64,000 bases of DNA from Vibrio sp. HDW18 (GCF_011306175.1 NZ_CP049913.1:1054001-1118000), one strand, 5' to 3'; positions 1-9,918 are shown, numbered from the stretch's first letter. A program made the numbers and translations. Notes: generated from the letters alone by a model not told the origin.

Positions 1-1
1 G

Positions 2-1396
2 ACGATGGCCAAAATCAAACGCAAAGTACGTCTAGCCGCAGGTTTAGATGAACATAACGTCTTGAGCTTAGAAGCAATGCAAAGAGGTTGGGATTGTCTC
101 AGCCTCTTCGCTGAACGACTGCAAGATATTCCCAGCCATAATATCCGCATTGTCGGCACCGCAACACTACGCACGGCTAGCAACGCAGCGGATTTTCTCA
201 CTACCGCTAACCAAATTTTAGGTCATCCGATCGAAATCATTTCTGGTGAAACTGAAGCGGCAACCATCTACAAAGGGGTGGCGCATACCTCTGGTGGCTT
301 AGGCTGTCGCCTAGTGGTGGATATTGGTGGTGCAAGTACCGAGTTGATCATTGGTGAAGACTTTGATGCCAAGGCGCTGACCAGCTTAAAAATGGGCTGT
401 GTCACTTGGTTAGAGCGTCATTTTAAAGATCGTCAACTCACCACCAGCAACTTTGAGCACGCAATTAGTGCCGCTAAACAGATGCTGGAGCCGATCCTCG
501 CACACTATACCCAGCTCGGATGGAATGTGTGTGTGGGTGCAAGTGGCACCGTACAGGCATTGCAAGAGATCATGCTAGCGCAAGGCATGGATGAGGTGAT
601 CACGCTTGCCAAACTCAAGCGGCTACAAAAACAAGCCATGCAAGCCAATCATCTGGAAGAACTGGATATCGAAGGCTTAACCCTTGAACGTGCGCTGGTT
701 TTTCCAAGCGGTTTATCAATCCTGATCGCGATTTTTGAATCGCTCAATATTGAAGCAATGACTCTGGCTGGCGGCGCACTGCGCGAAGGCTTAGTCTATG
801 AAATGGTGCAGAGTTTACGTCAAAATGATATTCGAGCGCGTACTGTACACAGCTTGCAAACCCGCTATCAAATTGACCGCGCTTATGGGCAGCAAGTCGC
901 TACACTCGCGAGCAAACTGCTTGCCCAATGTGGCGGTGCTTGCTGGGTCAGCGAACCACAAGCTGAGATGTTACTGCGCACAGCGGCACAACTGCATGAA
1001 ATCGGTCTCAGCATCGATTTTAAAAAAGGCGGCGAACACAGCGCTTATCTACTGCAGCATCTCGATCTTCCTGGCTACACTCGCGCACAAAAGCACTATT
1101 TAGCCGAAGTAGTACGCCGCTATCGTGAGCCACTAACGCTATTGCCTGAGCAATATGCACTCTCTGCCACCAGCGCTAAGCGTGTTCTGCGTCTGCTGCG
1201 CCTTGCGGTCTTACTCAGTCATCGTCGCAATCCCTCGCTAGAGCCGGACATCAAACTCAGTGCTCAAGACGATAGCTTGATACTGAGCATTGATGGGGAT
1301 TGGCTGGCTAAAAGCCCTCTCACGCGTACCGAACTCGAGCTTGAGGCAAATCGCCAAACCGATACTGGCTGGCCACTCTCGATAGAGTGCTGGTAA
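2..1396 (+). CDS. gppA: Guanosine pentaphosphate phosphatase / exopolyphosphatase (Ppx/GppA family), 5' end outside window
   Basis: Hydrolyses pppGpp to ppGpp and also acts on polyphosphate, in the cytoplasm. The reading frame is already open at base 2, and the visible protein starts at the level of the [11 protein letters not shown] segment, which in E. coli GppA lies about 35 residues inside the protein. The true start is therefore outside the window. The ASKHA-fold phosphate-binding segment [14 protein letters not shown] is near visible residue 105, and [14 protein letters not shown] near 180. The C-terminal HD-like half contains QLHEIGLS. The stop is only 16 bases from the stop of the convergent transporter gene, with no clear terminator between. 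In enterics gppA follows rhlB, which would be just upstream. Family is firm. GppA rather than Ppx is chosen from whole-length resemblance. Confidence 0.93.
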   Translation, partial: TMAKIKRKVRLAAGLDEHNVLSLEAMQRGWDCLSLFAERLQDIPSHNIRIVGTATLRTASNAADFLTTANQILGHPIEIISGETEAATIYKGVAHTSGGLGCRLVVDIGGASTELIIGEDFDAKALTSLKMGCVTWLERHFKDRQLTTSNFEHAISAAKQMLEPILAHYTQLGWNVCVGASGTVQALQEIMLAQGMDEVITLAKLKRLQKQAMQANHLEELDIEGLTLERALVFPSGLSILIAIFESLNIEAMTLAGGALREGLVYEMVQSLRQNDIRARTVHSLQTRYQIDRAYGQQVATLASKLLAQCGGACWVSEPQAEMLLRTAAQLHEIGLSIDFKKGGEHSAYLLQHLDLPGYTRAQKHYLAEVVRRYREPLTLLPEQYALSATSAKRVLRLLRLAVLLSHRRNPSLEPDIKLSAQDDSLILSIDGDWLAKSPLTRTELELEANRQTDTGWPLSIECW

Positions 1397-1412
1397 TTAA
1401 TCACCAACCATT

Positions 1413-2609
1413 TTAAAGCGACGTTTCAGGTTGTGCATGCACCGTATCGCCTTCTGACGCTGCCGATGTCGGGTTATCAATCGGCAGCAATAATGCTAAA
1501 GCCCCCATTGCCGCCATCACCCAAAACACGGCAGCCCCCCAATGCTCATAACCCCAGCCACTCAACGCTGTCATCCCTGCAATCACCGCGCCAAGTGGAA
1601 TTGCGTTATACAACGCTTGCAAAGCCACCATCTTATTTTGTGCCACTTGCTGGATATATTGAATCGCCGCAATATGCGCAATCGCAAAGGTGACGCCATG
1701 CAACAGTTGAATGGCGACTAAAGCCACAATCATCGTAGTCGAAGCGGTCAGCCCCCAACGAGCCATTACCCCAAGGGCTGCCACAAAAAATAGTGAACGC
1801 AGACTCCAACCCGAGAACCAGCGCCGACTAAATGCAAATACCAGCACTTCTGAGACCACGCCCAGACTCCATAAATAACCAATAATATCTTCCGAGTGGC
1901 CAGCCTGCTTCCAATAGATCGAACCTAGGCTGTAATACGCGGCATGGCTACCTTGGAGCAGTGCAATCAACAAAAGAAACTTAACAATCGGCCACTCGGC
2001 CAGCAATTGGGTCAACTTGGGGCGCTGCATGTGATCTTGCTGCTCGGTCACCGGCATCGGCGTGGTCTTACGAAAACCAAGCAACAACGCAGCAGCCATG
2101 CCAACTAATGCCGTATATAAAATCATCGAACTTCCCCAGTGAGCGACCAAAAAGCCGACCACTGTAGATCCGGCAATAAACGCCACCGATCCCCATAGGC
2201 GAGTGCGCCCATAATCCAGCATTTTTAGCTTAGAGTAGTAGTTCGCCAAAGCATCTGAAAGCGGCAAAATCGGCCCACAGCATAAGTTAAATAACACCGT
2301 AGCCAGCGCCATTAACCAAAAACTTCCACCTGTAAAAAAATGCAAGCCAACAAATAACAAGCCAGCAAAACTCAGCCAACGTAAGGCTGGCATCAGCTGC
2401 TCAACGCGATGCAAACGTGGGGTCAACAATAAATTAGCAGCACAGCGAGTAGCAAAGCCAATCCCCACCAACATACCAATATCGGTTGCCGAAACACCTT
2501 GGTCCGCAAACCAAAGTGACCAAAATGGTAAATAAACGCCATAGGCAAAGAAAAAACCGATGAAATACTGCGAAATCCAGCCATAAGGAGAGGGGGTTAA
2601 CATGATCAT
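1413..2609 (-). CDS. MFS transporter, HcaT (3-phenylpropionate permease)-like
   Basis: A 398-residue inner-membrane transporter of the major facilitator superfamily with about twelve hydrophobic segments. The N-terminus (GWISQYFIGFFFAYGVYLPF) and the DYGRTRLWGSVAFI segment near residue 130 resemble the HcaT/nucleoside-permease branch of the superfamily. HcaT takes up 3-phenylpropionate in E. coli, but no phenylpropionate catabolic genes are nearby, so the substrate here is not established. It is convergent with gppA and divergent from aroQ. The start is the first of two close methionines (MIM). A GGAG sits about nine bases upstream of the second ATG at 2603, which may be the real start. Confidence 0.8.
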   Translation of the reverse strand: MIMLTPSPYGWISQYFIGFFFAYGVYLPFWSLWFADQGVSATDIGMLVGIGFATRCAANLLLTPRLHRVEQLMPALRWLSFAGLLFVGLHFFTGGSFWLMALATVLFNLCCGPILPLSDALANYYSKLKMLDYGRTRLWGSVAFIAGSTVVGFLVAHWGSSMILYTALVGMAAALLLGFRKTTPMPVTEQQDHMQRPKLTQLLAEWPIVKFLLLIALLQGSHAAYYSLGSIYWKQAGHSEDIIGYLWSLGVVSEVLVFAFSRRWFSGWSLRSLFFVAALGVMARWGLTASTTMIVALVAIQLLHGVTFAIAHIAAIQYIQQVAQNKMVALQALYNAIPLGAVIAGMTALSGWGYEHWGAAVFWVMAAMGALALLLPIDNPTSAASEGDTVHAQPETSL

Positions 2610-2916
2610 GCCTAATCAAAAGGGAGAGAAAAACACGCACATTATGCATGTCGATGGAGCGTTCAAAAAGGGAAGATTCACCGGTTGCGTATTTCCCAGT
2701 TATCAACAACGGCAGCTGATTTTGTTGACTGCACTGCACAATTAAATGGTAAAACTAGGTGATTAGACCAGTAAATTGCTGCCATTTGTTATGAATTAGC
2801 TATAATCGTGGGCAATTTACTAAAATCCGCGAACTTTTGATAAAAACTTTATGTCGAATAAGTCCATTTATGGGAAACTGCTTATTCACCACACAATAAA
2901 GGAAGATGGCTACACA

Positions 2917-3366
2917 ATGACTGCAAACTCTCGCATTCTTGTTCTAAATGGACCAAACCTCAATTTATTAGGTTTGCGTGAGCCTGCCCATTACGGCTCG
3001 CAAAGCTTAGAGCAGATCGTCGCCCAATTGCGCGATCTGGCGCAAAATGCTGGCATTGAGTTACAACATCTACAATCGAACCGCGAATATGAACTGATTG
3101 AAGCAATTCACCAAGCCTACGGCAAAGTGGATTTCATCATCATCAATCCCGCGGCTTTCACTCATACCAGTGTTGCGCTACGCGATGCACTGCTTGGGGT
3201 GGCCATTCCTTTTATTGAAGTGCATTTATCGAATGTTCATGCTCGCGAACCCTTCCGCCATCACTCCTACTTGTCAGATAAAGCACAAGGGGTGATTTGC
3301 GGTTTAGGTGCGCAAGGTTACCAATTTGCTCTGTCTGCCGCGATCCGCGCATTGCAGACTCAGTAA
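2917..3366 (+). CDS. aroQ: Type II 3-dehydroquinate dehydratase
   Basis: Converts 3-dehydroquinate to 3-dehydroshikimate in the shikimate pathway; type II enzymes are cytoplasmic dodecamers. The protein is 149 residues, the usual size. It shows the active-site loop [20 protein letters not shown] at the N-terminus, the [17 protein letters not shown] block near residue 75 and the EVHLSN histidine segment near 100. An in-frame ATG at 2851 would add 22 residues unlike the family, so the ATG at 2917 was chosen. The GGAAG at 2901-2905 is about eleven bases upstream of it. The order aroQ-accB-accC is the common gammaproteobacterial arrangement. Confidence 0.95.
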   Translation: MTANSRILVLNGPNLNLLGLREPAHYGSQSLEQIVAQLRDLAQNAGIELQHLQSNREYELIEAIHQAYGKVDFIIINPAAFTHTSVALRDALLGVAIPFIEVHLSNVHAREPFRHHSYLSDKAQGVICGLGAQGYQFALSAAIRALQTQ

Positions 3367-3378
3367 GCAAGAAACTCT

Positions 3379-3396
3379 ACAGCCCTGCGGGGCTGT
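3379..3396 (+). other. Hairpin between aroQ and accB
   Basis: ACAGCCC and GGGCTGT form a perfect 7-bp stem around a short loop, 12 bases after the aroQ stop. The bases after it (CTTACTC) are not a good U-tract, so it is more likely an attenuator, pause or RNA-stabilising hairpin than a strong terminator. It could uncouple accBC expression from aroQ. Confidence 0.5.
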
Positions 3397-3426
3397 CTTA
3401 CTCACAAGATGAAAGAGAAAGAAATA

Positions 3427-3885
3427 ATGGATATCCGCAAAATCAAAAAGCTTATCGAGTTGGTTGAAGAGTCTGGCATCGCAGAACTGGAAATTTCTGA
3501 AGGTGAAGAGTCCGTACGCATCAGTCGTTATGGCGTGCCAGCTCCAACCGCTCAAGTGCACTATGCCGCAGCACCTGCACCCGTTGCCGCACCAGCGCCT
3601 GTAGATCAAGCAGCGGCGGTAACCGAAGCACCTGCAGCCAAAGTGCCAGCAGGTCACCAAGTACTTTCACCTATGGTCGGTACTTTCTACCGCTCACCAA
3701 GTCCTGAAGCGAAATCCTTCATCGAAGTAGGTCAAAGCGTTTCAGTCGGTGACCCATTGTGCATCGTTGAAGCGATGAAAATGATGAACCAGATCGAAGC
3801 GGACAAATCCGGCGTCGTGACCGCGATCCTAGTCGAAGATGGTCAACCAGTAGAATTCGATCAACCGCTTGTTGTTATCGAATAA
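3427..3885 (+). CDS. accB: Biotin carboxyl carrier protein of acetyl-CoA carboxylase
   Basis: Carries the biotin that shuttles CO2 from biotin carboxylase (AccC) to the carboxyltransferase (AccAD) in the first step of fatty-acid synthesis. The protein is 152 residues. A short N-terminal domain ([10 protein letters not shown]) is followed by an Ala/Pro-rich linker at about residues 37-75 and the biotinyl domain at about 78-152. The biotin acceptor is Lys118 in VEAMKMMNQ, and the protruding-thumb loop [15 protein letters not shown] is present. An upstream in-frame ATG at 3409 would add six lysine/glutamate-rich residues. The start at 3427 gives the standard [10 protein letters not shown]-terminus, and the purine-rich GAAAGAGAAAGAA before it serves as ribosome-binding site. 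accC starts 14 bases after the stop. Confidence 0.97.
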   Translation: MDIRKIKKLIELVEESGIAELEISEGEESVRISRYGVPAPTAQVHYAAAPAPVAAPAPVDQAAAVTEAPAAKVPAGHQVLSPMVGTFYRSPSPEAKSFIEVGQSVSVGDPLCIVEAMKMMNQIEADKSGVVTAILVEDGQPVEFDQPLVVIE

Positions 3886-3899
3886 TCGAGGCCACTTCT

Positions 3900-5243
3900 A
3901 TGCTAGATAAAGTAGTCATCGCAAACCGAGGCGAAATTGCCCTACGTATTCTGCGCGCATGTAAAGAATTGGGCATCAAAACTGTTGCCGTCCACTCAAC
4001 CGCAGACCGTGACTTAAAACACGTCCTGCTGGCGGATGAGTCGATCTGTATCGGTCCGGCGAAAAGCATCGACAGTTACCTGAATATTCCACGCATCATC
4101 TCGGCGGCGGAAGTCACGGGCGCTGTCGCGATCCACCCAGGTTACGGCTTTTTGTCAGAAAATGCCGATTTTGCAGAGCAAGTCGAGCGTAGTGGTTTTA
4201 TCTTTGTCGGTCCGAAAGCGGAAACCATCCGCTTGATGGGTGACAAAGTATCGGCCATCACCGCAATGAAAAAAGCCGGTGTCCCTTGTGTACCGGGTTC
4301 AGACGGCCCACTGGATAACGACGAAGCCAAAAATAAAGCGCACGCCAAACGCATCGGCTACCCCGTGATCATCAAAGCCTCTGGTGGCGGTGGCGGTCGT
4401 GGCATGCGAGTAGTGCGTAACGAAGCTGAACTGACTAAATCGATCCAGATGACGCGCGCCGAAGCCAAAGCCGCCTTCAACAACGACATGGTGTACATGG
4501 AAAAATTCCTTGAAAACCCACGTCACGTTGAAGTGCAAGTGATCGCCGATGGTCAAGGTAACGCAATCCATCTTGGTGAGCGTGACTGCTCCATGCAGCG
4601 TCGCCACCAAAAAGTGGTCGAAGAAGCGCCAGCACCGGGTATCACCGAAGAGATGCGTAAATTCATCGGTGAACGTTGTACTCGTGCCTGTATCGAAATA
4701 GGCTATCGTGGTGCAGGTACTTTCGAGTTTCTGTACGAAAATGGTGAATTCTACTTCATTGAAATGAACACCCGTATTCAGGTTGAACATCCAGTGACGG
4801 AAATGATCACTGGCGTTGATCTGATCAAAGAGCAGCTGCGCATTGCCGCTGGCCAGCCACTGTCGTTCACCCAAGAAGACATTAAAATCCGTGGTCATGC
4901 GATTGAGTGTCGGATCAACGCAGAAGATCCTGAGCGTTTCCTGCCTTGTCCAGGTAAGATTGAGCGTTTCCACACCGCCGGTGGCATGGGTGTACGTTGG
5001 GAATCGCACATTTACTCTGGCTACACCGTACCGGCGCACTACGATTCGATGATCGGCAAACTCATCACTTACGGTGAAAACCGTGATGTGGCGATTGCGC
5101 GCATGCGTAACGCACTCAATGAGATGATTGTGGAAGGGATCAAAACCAATATCCCACTGCAACAAGTGATCATGCAAGATGAAAACTTCCAACATGGTGG
5201 TACAAATATCCACTATCTGGAGAAAAAACTCGGCATCAAGTAA
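3900..5243 (+). CDS. accC: Biotin carboxylase subunit of acetyl-CoA carboxylase
   Basis: Uses ATP and bicarbonate to carboxylate biotin on AccB. The protein is 447 residues, normal for the family. The N-terminal domain begins [20 protein letters not shown]. The ATP-grasp domain spans about 115-330 and contains the glycine loop [14 protein letters not shown] and the [20 protein letters not shown] strand. [14 protein letters not shown] near residue 288 holds the catalytic Glu and Arg, followed by the C-terminal biotin-carboxylase domain. It is co-transcribed with accB. An ERIC copy and a strong terminator hairpin (5409-5437) follow, which closes the transcription unit. Confidence 0.97.
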   Translation: MLDKVVIANRGEIALRILRACKELGIKTVAVHSTADRDLKHVLLADESICIGPAKSIDSYLNIPRIISAAEVTGAVAIHPGYGFLSENADFAEQVERSGFIFVGPKAETIRLMGDKVSAITAMKKAGVPCVPGSDGPLDNDEAKNKAHAKRIGYPVIIKASGGGGGRGMRVVRNEAELTKSIQMTRAEAKAAFNNDMVYMEKFLENPRHVEVQVIADGQGNAIHLGERDCSMQRRHQKVVEEAPAPGITEEMRKFIGERCTRACIEIGYRGAGTFEFLYENGEFYFIEMNTRIQVEHPVTEMITGVDLIKEQLRIAAGQPLSFTQEDIKIRGHAIECRINAEDPERFLPCPGKIERFHTAGGMGVRWESHIYSGYTVPAHYDSMIGKLITYGENRDVAIARMRNALNEMIVEGIKTNIPLQQVIMQDENFQHGGTNIHYLEKKLGIK

Positions 5244-5285
5244 GCCGCGGTTTTTATTCTCATCGCGCATAACCCAATCAACGCT

Positions 5286-5408
5286 CCCCAAACGACTTAG
5301 CGTTGCAGGTAGGCGGTAAGTGAGTGAATCCCCATGAGCATAGGCAGACTATGTGATTGGGGTGAACGAACCTAGCCAACACCGCTGCAGCTTCAAGTTT
5401 GCAGGGAA
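5286..5408. repeat. ERIC element, copy 1 (ends diverged)
   Basis: Shares the long internal blocks GTTGCAGGTAGGCGG, CCCCATGAGCATAGGC and GTGATTGGGGTGAACGAAC with five other near full-length copies in the window (8015, 22231, 26801, 34711, and 38230 inverted). The last block matches the ERIC core used as an ERIC-PCR primer. Both outer ends are diverged here: the terminal TATACCC is missing. It lies between accC and its terminator, so it is transcribed as part of the acc 3' UTR. Confidence 0.85.
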
Positions 5409-5437
5409 CAAAGCCCACTTCGGTGGGCTTTTTGTTT
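5409..5437 (+). terminator. Rho-independent terminator after accC
   Basis: AAAGCCCAC and GTGGGCTTT form a 9-bp stem with a TTCG tetraloop, followed by TTTGTTTT. This is a canonical intrinsic terminator about 165 bases after the accC stop, beyond the ERIC copy. Confidence 0.9.
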
Positions 5438-5521
5438 TATCTCTGACCACTTTCTGGCCTGAACATCATCAGCAAATCTGCTACACTCTGCGCCAATCTA
5501 AACCCGATGAGATCTTAAGCC

Positions 5522-6409
5522 ATGCCTTGGATTCAAATTAAACTCAATGCGACCAACGACAACGCCGAAGCGATTGGCGATATGCTGATGGAACAAACTG
5601 GTGCCGTGTCAGTCACTTTCCTCGATGCCAAAGATACGCCGGTCTTTGAACCGTTACCAGGCGAAACCCGCCTATGGGGCGATACCGATGTGGTCGCGCT
5701 GTATGAAGCGGATATGGATACCTCGCTGATCCTGGAACAAATCAAAACCAGCAACATGCTCGCTGAAGGTTTTGCTCACAAAGTCGAGCAAGTAGAAGAC
5801 AAAGACTGGGAACGCGAATGGATGGACAACTTCCACCCAATGCAATTTGGCCGTCGCCTTTGGATCTGTCCAAGCTGGCGTGAAGTACCCGATCCTCAAG
5901 CGGTCAACGTGATGCTCGATCCTGGCTTAGCATTTGGTACTGGCACCCACCCTACCACCGCATTGTGCTTAGAATGGCTGGATCATCTTGATCTGAGTGG
6001 CAAAACCGTGATCGACTTTGGTTGTGGATCCGGCATCCTCGCGATTGCCGCGATCAAACTTGGCGCAGCGAAAGTGATCGGGATTGATATCGATCCACAA
6101 GCCTTACTGGCTTCGAAAGATAACGCCGCGCGTAATGGCGTCGAAGATCAAATCGAAGTTTACCTACCAAAAGACCAACCAGAAGGCTTACTGGCCGATG
6201 TGGTAGTGGCTAACATTTTGGCCGGCCCACTACGTGAGCTTTCACCAATCATCAAAGGACTACTCAAACCCGGTGGCCAACTGGCGATGTCCGGCATCTT
6301 AGATACCCAAGCCGAAAGCGTAGCAGAATTCTATCGCGCCGATGTCAAACTTGACCCGATCGCCGAGAAAAGCGAATGGTGCCGCATTTCTGGTCGTAAG
6401 CTAGGCTAG
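5522..6409 (+). CDS. prmA: Ribosomal protein L11 methyltransferase
   Basis: SAM-dependent enzyme that trimethylates several amino groups of ribosomal protein L11. The 295-residue length is typical. The N-terminal substrate-recognition domain ([20 protein letters not shown]) is followed by the linker and [19 protein letters not shown] near residue 140. The Rossmann SAM-binding site is [20 protein letters not shown] near 165, and [15 protein letters not shown] near 230 is the N-P-L type segment. It stands alone between the accBC terminator and the dusB-fis promoter. A TAAGCC precedes the ATG, with GATGAGATC upstream as weak ribosome-binding site. Confidence 0.96.
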   Translation: MPWIQIKLNATNDNAEAIGDMLMEQTGAVSVTFLDAKDTPVFEPLPGETRLWGDTDVVALYEADMDTSLILEQIKTSNMLAEGFAHKVEQVEDKDWEREWMDNFHPMQFGRRLWICPSWREVPDPQAVNVMLDPGLAFGTGTHPTTALCLEWLDHLDLSGKTVIDFGCGSGILAIAAIKLGAAKVIGIDIDPQALLASKDNAARNGVEDQIEVYLPKDQPEGLLADVVVANILAGPLRELSPIIKGLLKPGGQLAMSGILDTQAESVAEFYRADVKLDPIAEKSEWCRISGRKLG

Positions 6410-6484
6410 ATAAGACTTTGTGGTCTAATTGACTGATAAATCGGCTATTTAGCAAAACAAATCGCCAATGCTCAAATATTAGTC

Positions 6485-6521
6485 TTTTCAGACTTCAAAA
6501 AAATGCGTAAAATGCGCGCCC
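6485..6521 (+). promoter_or_regulatory. Probable dusB-fis promoter with GC-rich discriminator
   Basis: TTTTCA (6485-6490) and TAAAAT (6508-6513) are separated by exactly 17 bases, followed by GCGCGCCC. A GC-rich discriminator after the -10 box is the hallmark of stringently controlled promoters such as E. coli fis. The predicted transcription start near 6520 lies upstream of the TTG at 6549, which supports that codon as the dusB start. Inferred from sequence pattern only. Confidence 0.6.
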
Positions 6522-6548
6522 TTGCTAGTACGAAGCTGTGAAGACGTT

Positions 6549-7517
6549 TTGAAAATCGGAAACCATCAACTTAAGAACAATCTGATCGTCGCCCCAATGG
6601 CGGGTGTCACCGACAGACCATTTCGAGAGCTGTGTTTACGTTACGGAGCAGGAATGGCGGTCAGCGAAATGATGTCCTCCAATCCGGCTCTGTGGAAAAC
6701 GGCCAAATCGCAAAACCGCATGGTACACCAAGGCGAATCGGGCATTCGCTCTGTACAAATTGCGGGCTGCGATCCACAGCTGATGGCTGACGCTGCACAG
6801 TTCAGCGTTGAAAACGGTGCGCAAATCATCGATATCAACATGGGCTGCCCAGCCAAAAAAGTAAATAAAAAACTCGCGGGATCTGCACTGCTACGCACTC
6901 CGGATGTGATTGAAAATATCCTGAAAACGGTAGTCAATGCGGTGAATGTTCCAGTAACACTCAAAACCCGCACCGGTTGGGATACAGACAACAAAAACTG
7001 TCTCTCAATCGCTCAATTAGCCGAAGACTGCGGCATCCAAGCACTGGCGCTCCATGGGCGAACTCGTGCCTGCATGTACAAAGGTGAGGCGGAATACGAC
7101 AGCATTAAAGCGGTCAAAGCGGCGGTGAGCATTCCGGTTATCGCGAACGGTGATATCGATAGCCCGGAAAAAGCTCGCTATGTACTGGAGTACACCGGCG
7201 CCGACGCTTTAATGATTGGCCGTCCAGCCCAAGGACGACCATGGATTTTTCAGGAAATCCAACACTATTTGGAACACGGCACCACAATGCCAGAGCTTCC
7301 GTTAACGGAAGTGAAAGACATCATGCTTGGTCATGTCAACGCACTCCATCAATTTTATGGAGCGTATTTAGGCCCACGGATTGCACGCAAACACGTGAGT
7401 TGGTACTTGCAACAGCATGAACAAGCGAGTGCGTTTCGCCGTACCTTCAATGCCATTGAGACTGCAGAGCAGCAACTTGATGTGCTCGAAGGGTATTTTG
7501 ATAACGTTGCATCATAA
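6549..7517 (+). CDS. dusB: tRNA-dihydrouridine synthase B (TTG start)
   Basis: FMN-dependent reduction of specific uridines in tRNA to dihydrouridine. From the TTG at 6549 the protein is 322 residues and begins [20 protein letters not shown], matching the enteric DusB N-terminus. With this start the catalytic cysteine of [11 protein letters not shown] falls at residue 100, as in E. coli DusB. An upstream in-frame TTG at 6522 would add nine residues (LVRSCEDV...) and would lie at the predicted transcription start, so it is disfavoured. Further motifs are [15 protein letters not shown] and the FMN phosphate loop [14 protein letters not shown]. fis follows 23 bases downstream, the conserved dusB-fis operon. 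Confidence 0.95.
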   Translation: MKIGNHQLKNNLIVAPMAGVTDRPFRELCLRYGAGMAVSEMMSSNPALWKTAKSQNRMVHQGESGIRSVQIAGCDPQLMADAAQFSVENGAQIIDINMGCPAKKVNKKLAGSALLRTPDVIENILKTVVNAVNVPVTLKTRTGWDTDNKNCLSIAQLAEDCGIQALALHGRTRACMYKGEAEYDSIKAVKAAVSIPVIANGDIDSPEKARYVLEYTGADALMIGRPAQGRPWIFQEIQHYLEHGTTMPELPLTEVKDIMLGHVNALHQFYGAYLGPRIARKHVSWYLQQHEQASAFRRTFNAIETAEQQLDVLEGYFDNVAS

Positions 7518-7540
7518 TTAAGAGAAGAGCTAGACCGAAT

Positions 7541-7837
7541 ATGTTCGAACAAAATCTGACTTCAGAAGCTTTAACCGTTACTACCGTGACTTCACAAGAC
7601 CAAATCACGCAAAAGCCACTGCGCGACTCTGTTAAAGCGTCTCTTAAAAACTACTTGGCACAACTGAATGGTCAAGAAGTGACTGAACTGTATGAATTAG
7701 TTCTAGCTGAAGTTGAGCAACCACTTCTGGACACCATCATGCAATACACGCGCGGCAACCAAACTCGCGCAGCAACCATGATGGGTATCAACCGCGGTAC
7801 TCTTCGTAAGAAACTGAAAAAATACGGCATGAACTAA
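7541..7837 (+). CDS. fis: Nucleoid-associated DNA-binding protein Fis
   Basis: Small dimeric DNA-bending protein that shapes the nucleoid, activates rRNA promoters and assists site-specific recombination. The 98-residue length is exactly that of the enteric protein. The C-terminal helix-turn-helix [20 protein letters not shown] (about residues 70-89) followed by KKLKKYGMN is essentially invariant in the family, and the N-terminal beta-hairpin region ([18 protein letters not shown]) is present. It is second gene of the dusB-fis operon and probably under growth-rate and stringent control from the promoter upstream of dusB. A terminator hairpin lies about 25 bases after the stop. Confidence 0.98.
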   Translation: MFEQNLTSEALTVTTVTSQDQITQKPLRDSVKASLKNYLAQLNGQEVTELYELVLAEVEQPLLDTIMQYTRGNQTRAATMMGINRGTLRKKLKKYGMN

Positions 7838-7863
7838 TTAACATTAGTTAACTAGCTGATTTT

Positions 7864-7899
7864 AAAGTCGCTTTTCATTAATGAAGAGCGACTTTTTTA
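7864..7899 (+). terminator. Intrinsic terminator after fis
   Basis: AAGTCGCT(TTT) pairs with (AAG)AGCGACTT around the loop CATTAATG, followed by TTTTTATTAT. This is good stem and U-tract geometry, about 25 bases after the fis stop. Confidence 0.85.
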
Positions 7900-8014
7900 T
7901 TATATGTAACCTCGCGTACACCCCGAACACGACGCTAATCACTTTCCCAAAACTCTAAATTTCCATTTATCTCTTTCAACTAATTGAAAAAATAGGTTGA
8001 GTAAAAAGAATTGC

Positions 8015-8143
8015 GATACCGAAACAACTTGGCGTTGCAGGTAGGCGGCAAGTGAGTGAGTTCTCATGAGCATAGGCAAACGATGTGATTGGGTTGAGCG
8101 AACGTAGCCAACACCGCTACAACTTCAAGTGGGAAGGGGATAA
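8015..8143. repeat. ERIC element, copy 2
   Basis: Near full-length copy running from GATACCGAAACAACTTGG to AAGTGGGAAGGGGAT. It contains the shared GTTGCAGGTAGGCGGCAAG and CATGAGCATAGGCAAACGATG blocks. It sits between the fis terminator and the fic pseudogene. Apart from the terminator and this repeat, the gap 7838-8180 holds nothing recognisable. Confidence 0.88.
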
Positions 8144-8180
8144 AAGAAATGGCCGCCAATATGGCTGGAAACCATGAACC

Positions 8181-9155
8181 TCAGACGCTCTTCTTTCTAT
8201 AACGCTGCACCTTACTGGTGGGTTTATCTGGGAGGATCATTTCGATTAAACCAGCCTCAAGCGCGGGTTTTAAATAACGCTCGCGAAAGGACTTTCTGTC
8301 TTTCAGCCCAAGTATTGCTTGAATTTCTTCTCTGAGCATTTCCCCTTCAAGCAAGTCCAGCAGCTGTTTAACTTGGGGGGTAACTTGTGGGTGGTCGCTT
8401 CGGTTTCTTGCAAAGCGTTCAAGACCATCGGCAACTTAGCGGAAATGAACGGCTCTGAATCGGCTTTCAGCGTACTGCAATTAATCGCATCATAATAGGC
8501 TTGCTGATTCTCATAGATAAAGCTTTCAACCGGTAAATGAGTAAAGAGAGGATTCCATTCAGACAAAATCAGGGTTTGCCATAGCCTACCCATTCTTCCA
8601 TTTCCATCCGAGAATGGGTGAATGAATTCAAACTCATAATGAAACACACAACTGCGAATAAGCGGGTGGCTATTATCATTGGCTAACCACTGAAATAACT
8701 CACTCATCAGTTTTGGCACGCGATCCGCAGGTGGGGCCATGTGCAATACCTGTCCGTCCTTAAAAACACCAACACCATCCATACGATAACGACCAATCAC
8801 AGACTGCAAGCTGATCATTAACACTTCGTGGGCTTGCAGCAAGTCCACTTCACGATGTGAAGACCATGAATTCAACTCTTGGTAAACATTGATCGCATTC
8901 AGCGCTTCTTGAACCTGTTTTTTGGGCGCGAGAACCTGCTTGCCATTCAGCAAGGCGGTGATCTGCTCTTGAGTGAGATAGCGCATTCCCTTCAATAGCA
9001 AGGGAGCCTTGAATCGTTCTGATTCGGTTAACCTTGCTCAGCTTCAGCTCACGAGATGAAGCTCAGTTGACAGACAGACGCCCCAAGCATTCACTGATTT
9101 GTGCCACCAGCGAAAGAATCTGATTGGTGATAGTGTAAGATGGTTGGTAGCTCAT
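8181..9155 (-). pseudogene. fic (Fido-domain AMPylator family), three disabling lesions
   Basis: Fic proteins transfer AMP or similar groups to target hydroxyls. The longest open frame (8303-9001) carries the core motif HPFSDGNGRMGRLW. By hand translation the gene extends at both ends in other frames. From the ATG at 9155 the N-terminus reads MSYQPSYTITNQILSLVAQI, then an in-frame TGA after VN, then VNRIRTIQGSLAIEGNALS, which contains the inhibitory motif SxxxEGN of self-inhibited Fic proteins. A 2-base loss near 8978 (CTCT tract) leads into LTQEQITALLNGKQVL. A 1-base loss in the G6 run at 8375-8380 breaks the C-terminus, which continues in the third frame as VKQLLDLLEGEMLREEIQ to a stop at 8181. 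Three lesions indicate true decay rather than a single sequencing error. Confidence 0.85.
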
Positions 9156-9252
9156 CAAACTCACACGGTTGTTTTGCTGGAAATAATCGACGTCACATTA
9201 TTGGTTTTGTTCGTCATTATGCCTGATTTATATGAGTTAACGCCTTATTTAT

Positions 9253-9286
9253 AAACCGCTTCAATTGATTTGAGGCGGTTTTTTTC
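9253..9286 (+). terminator. Terminator-like hairpin between fic remnant and DUF416 gene
   Basis: AACCGCTTCAA and TTTGAGGCGGTT form a long stem followed on the plus strand by seven T. On the minus strand, downstream of the DUF416 gene, the tail is TTTATAAATAA, which is weaker. It may stop transcription from either side. No plus-strand gene ending here was identified. The rest of 9156-9330 shows nothing else. Confidence 0.7.
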
Positions 9287-9330
9287 TATCCAAGCAACCC
9301 TGCTGAGCAGAGGCTGACGCGCTGAGTGAT

Positions 9331-9918
9331 TTACACTCCGACCCCAATATTGCTGACTGCTTCTTCGCGCAGCTCTTTGCGCAGATCCTTAATCAGTTCA
9401 ATATCGCGCTCAGCCGCTTCGCGCAGCGGACGGAAAATTGCCCACTGGACATCCCACTCGGCACAGACCGCTTGGTTATCTTTCTGGTTGTGGTTGGTGA
9501 CTGCTTCTCCGGTTTGCGCCTCTTCAAGCTGAGCCACGGTTTGCACCGAAATCTGGCTCACTTTAAGCATCGATTGCGCTAAATCATCACGATCAAGCAA
9601 ACCGTGCAGCAAAGTGGCTAACCCTTCACAGGCGTCAATCGCCGGATACACCGCATACAGATCAAACGCATCCGAAGTCGGGATCAACTCTTCAAGCTTC
9701 TCAAGCTGATGTTCAAAGTTAACTTTGGCATTTTTTACCGTCAGCAACTCCCATACACTGTCGAGAATGTCACGATAAATACGTGCCTCAGCAAACTGTG
9801 TGTGCTGACAGAACATCGCGAAATTAGGATACATACGTTCACACAAACAGGCCATAAAGGTAATCTGTTGCCAAGGTTCAAACTTCTCAAGACGAAGTTG
9901 TAAAGGATTTTGTAACAT
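9331..9918 (-). CDS. DUF416 family protein (YjaG-like)
   Basis: A conserved cytoplasmic protein of 195 residues with no established biochemical role. Starting at the ATG at 9918 it begins MLQNPLQLRLEKFEPWQQIT, the typical YjaG/DUF416 N-terminus. An upstream in-frame methionine at 9999 would add 27 residues unlike the family and overlap the divergent gene. The protein is acidic and mostly helical, with FMACLCERMYPNF near residue 25 and EWDVQWAIFRPLREAAERDI near 155. In E. coli yjaG lies immediately upstream of hupA; here hupA is about 27 kb away. A 73-bp divergent promoter region separates it from the dehydrogenase gene. Confidence 0.85.
   Translation of the reverse strand: MLQNPLQLRLEKFEPWQQITFMACLCERMYPNFAMFCQHTQFAEARIYRDILDSVWELLTVKNAKVNFEHQLEKLEELIPTSDAFDLYAVYPAIDACEGLATLLHGLLDRDDLAQSMLKVSQISVQTVAQLEEAQTGEAVTNHNQKDNQAVCAEWDVQWAIFRPLREAAERDIELIKDLRKELREEAVSNIGVGV

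Noticed and set aside
4299-5291. 330-codon open frame on the minus strand opposite accC
   Set aside because: It lies wholly antisense to the highly conserved accC gene; composition is His/Phe-rich as expected for a shadow of a strongly codon-biased gene. No family resemblance.
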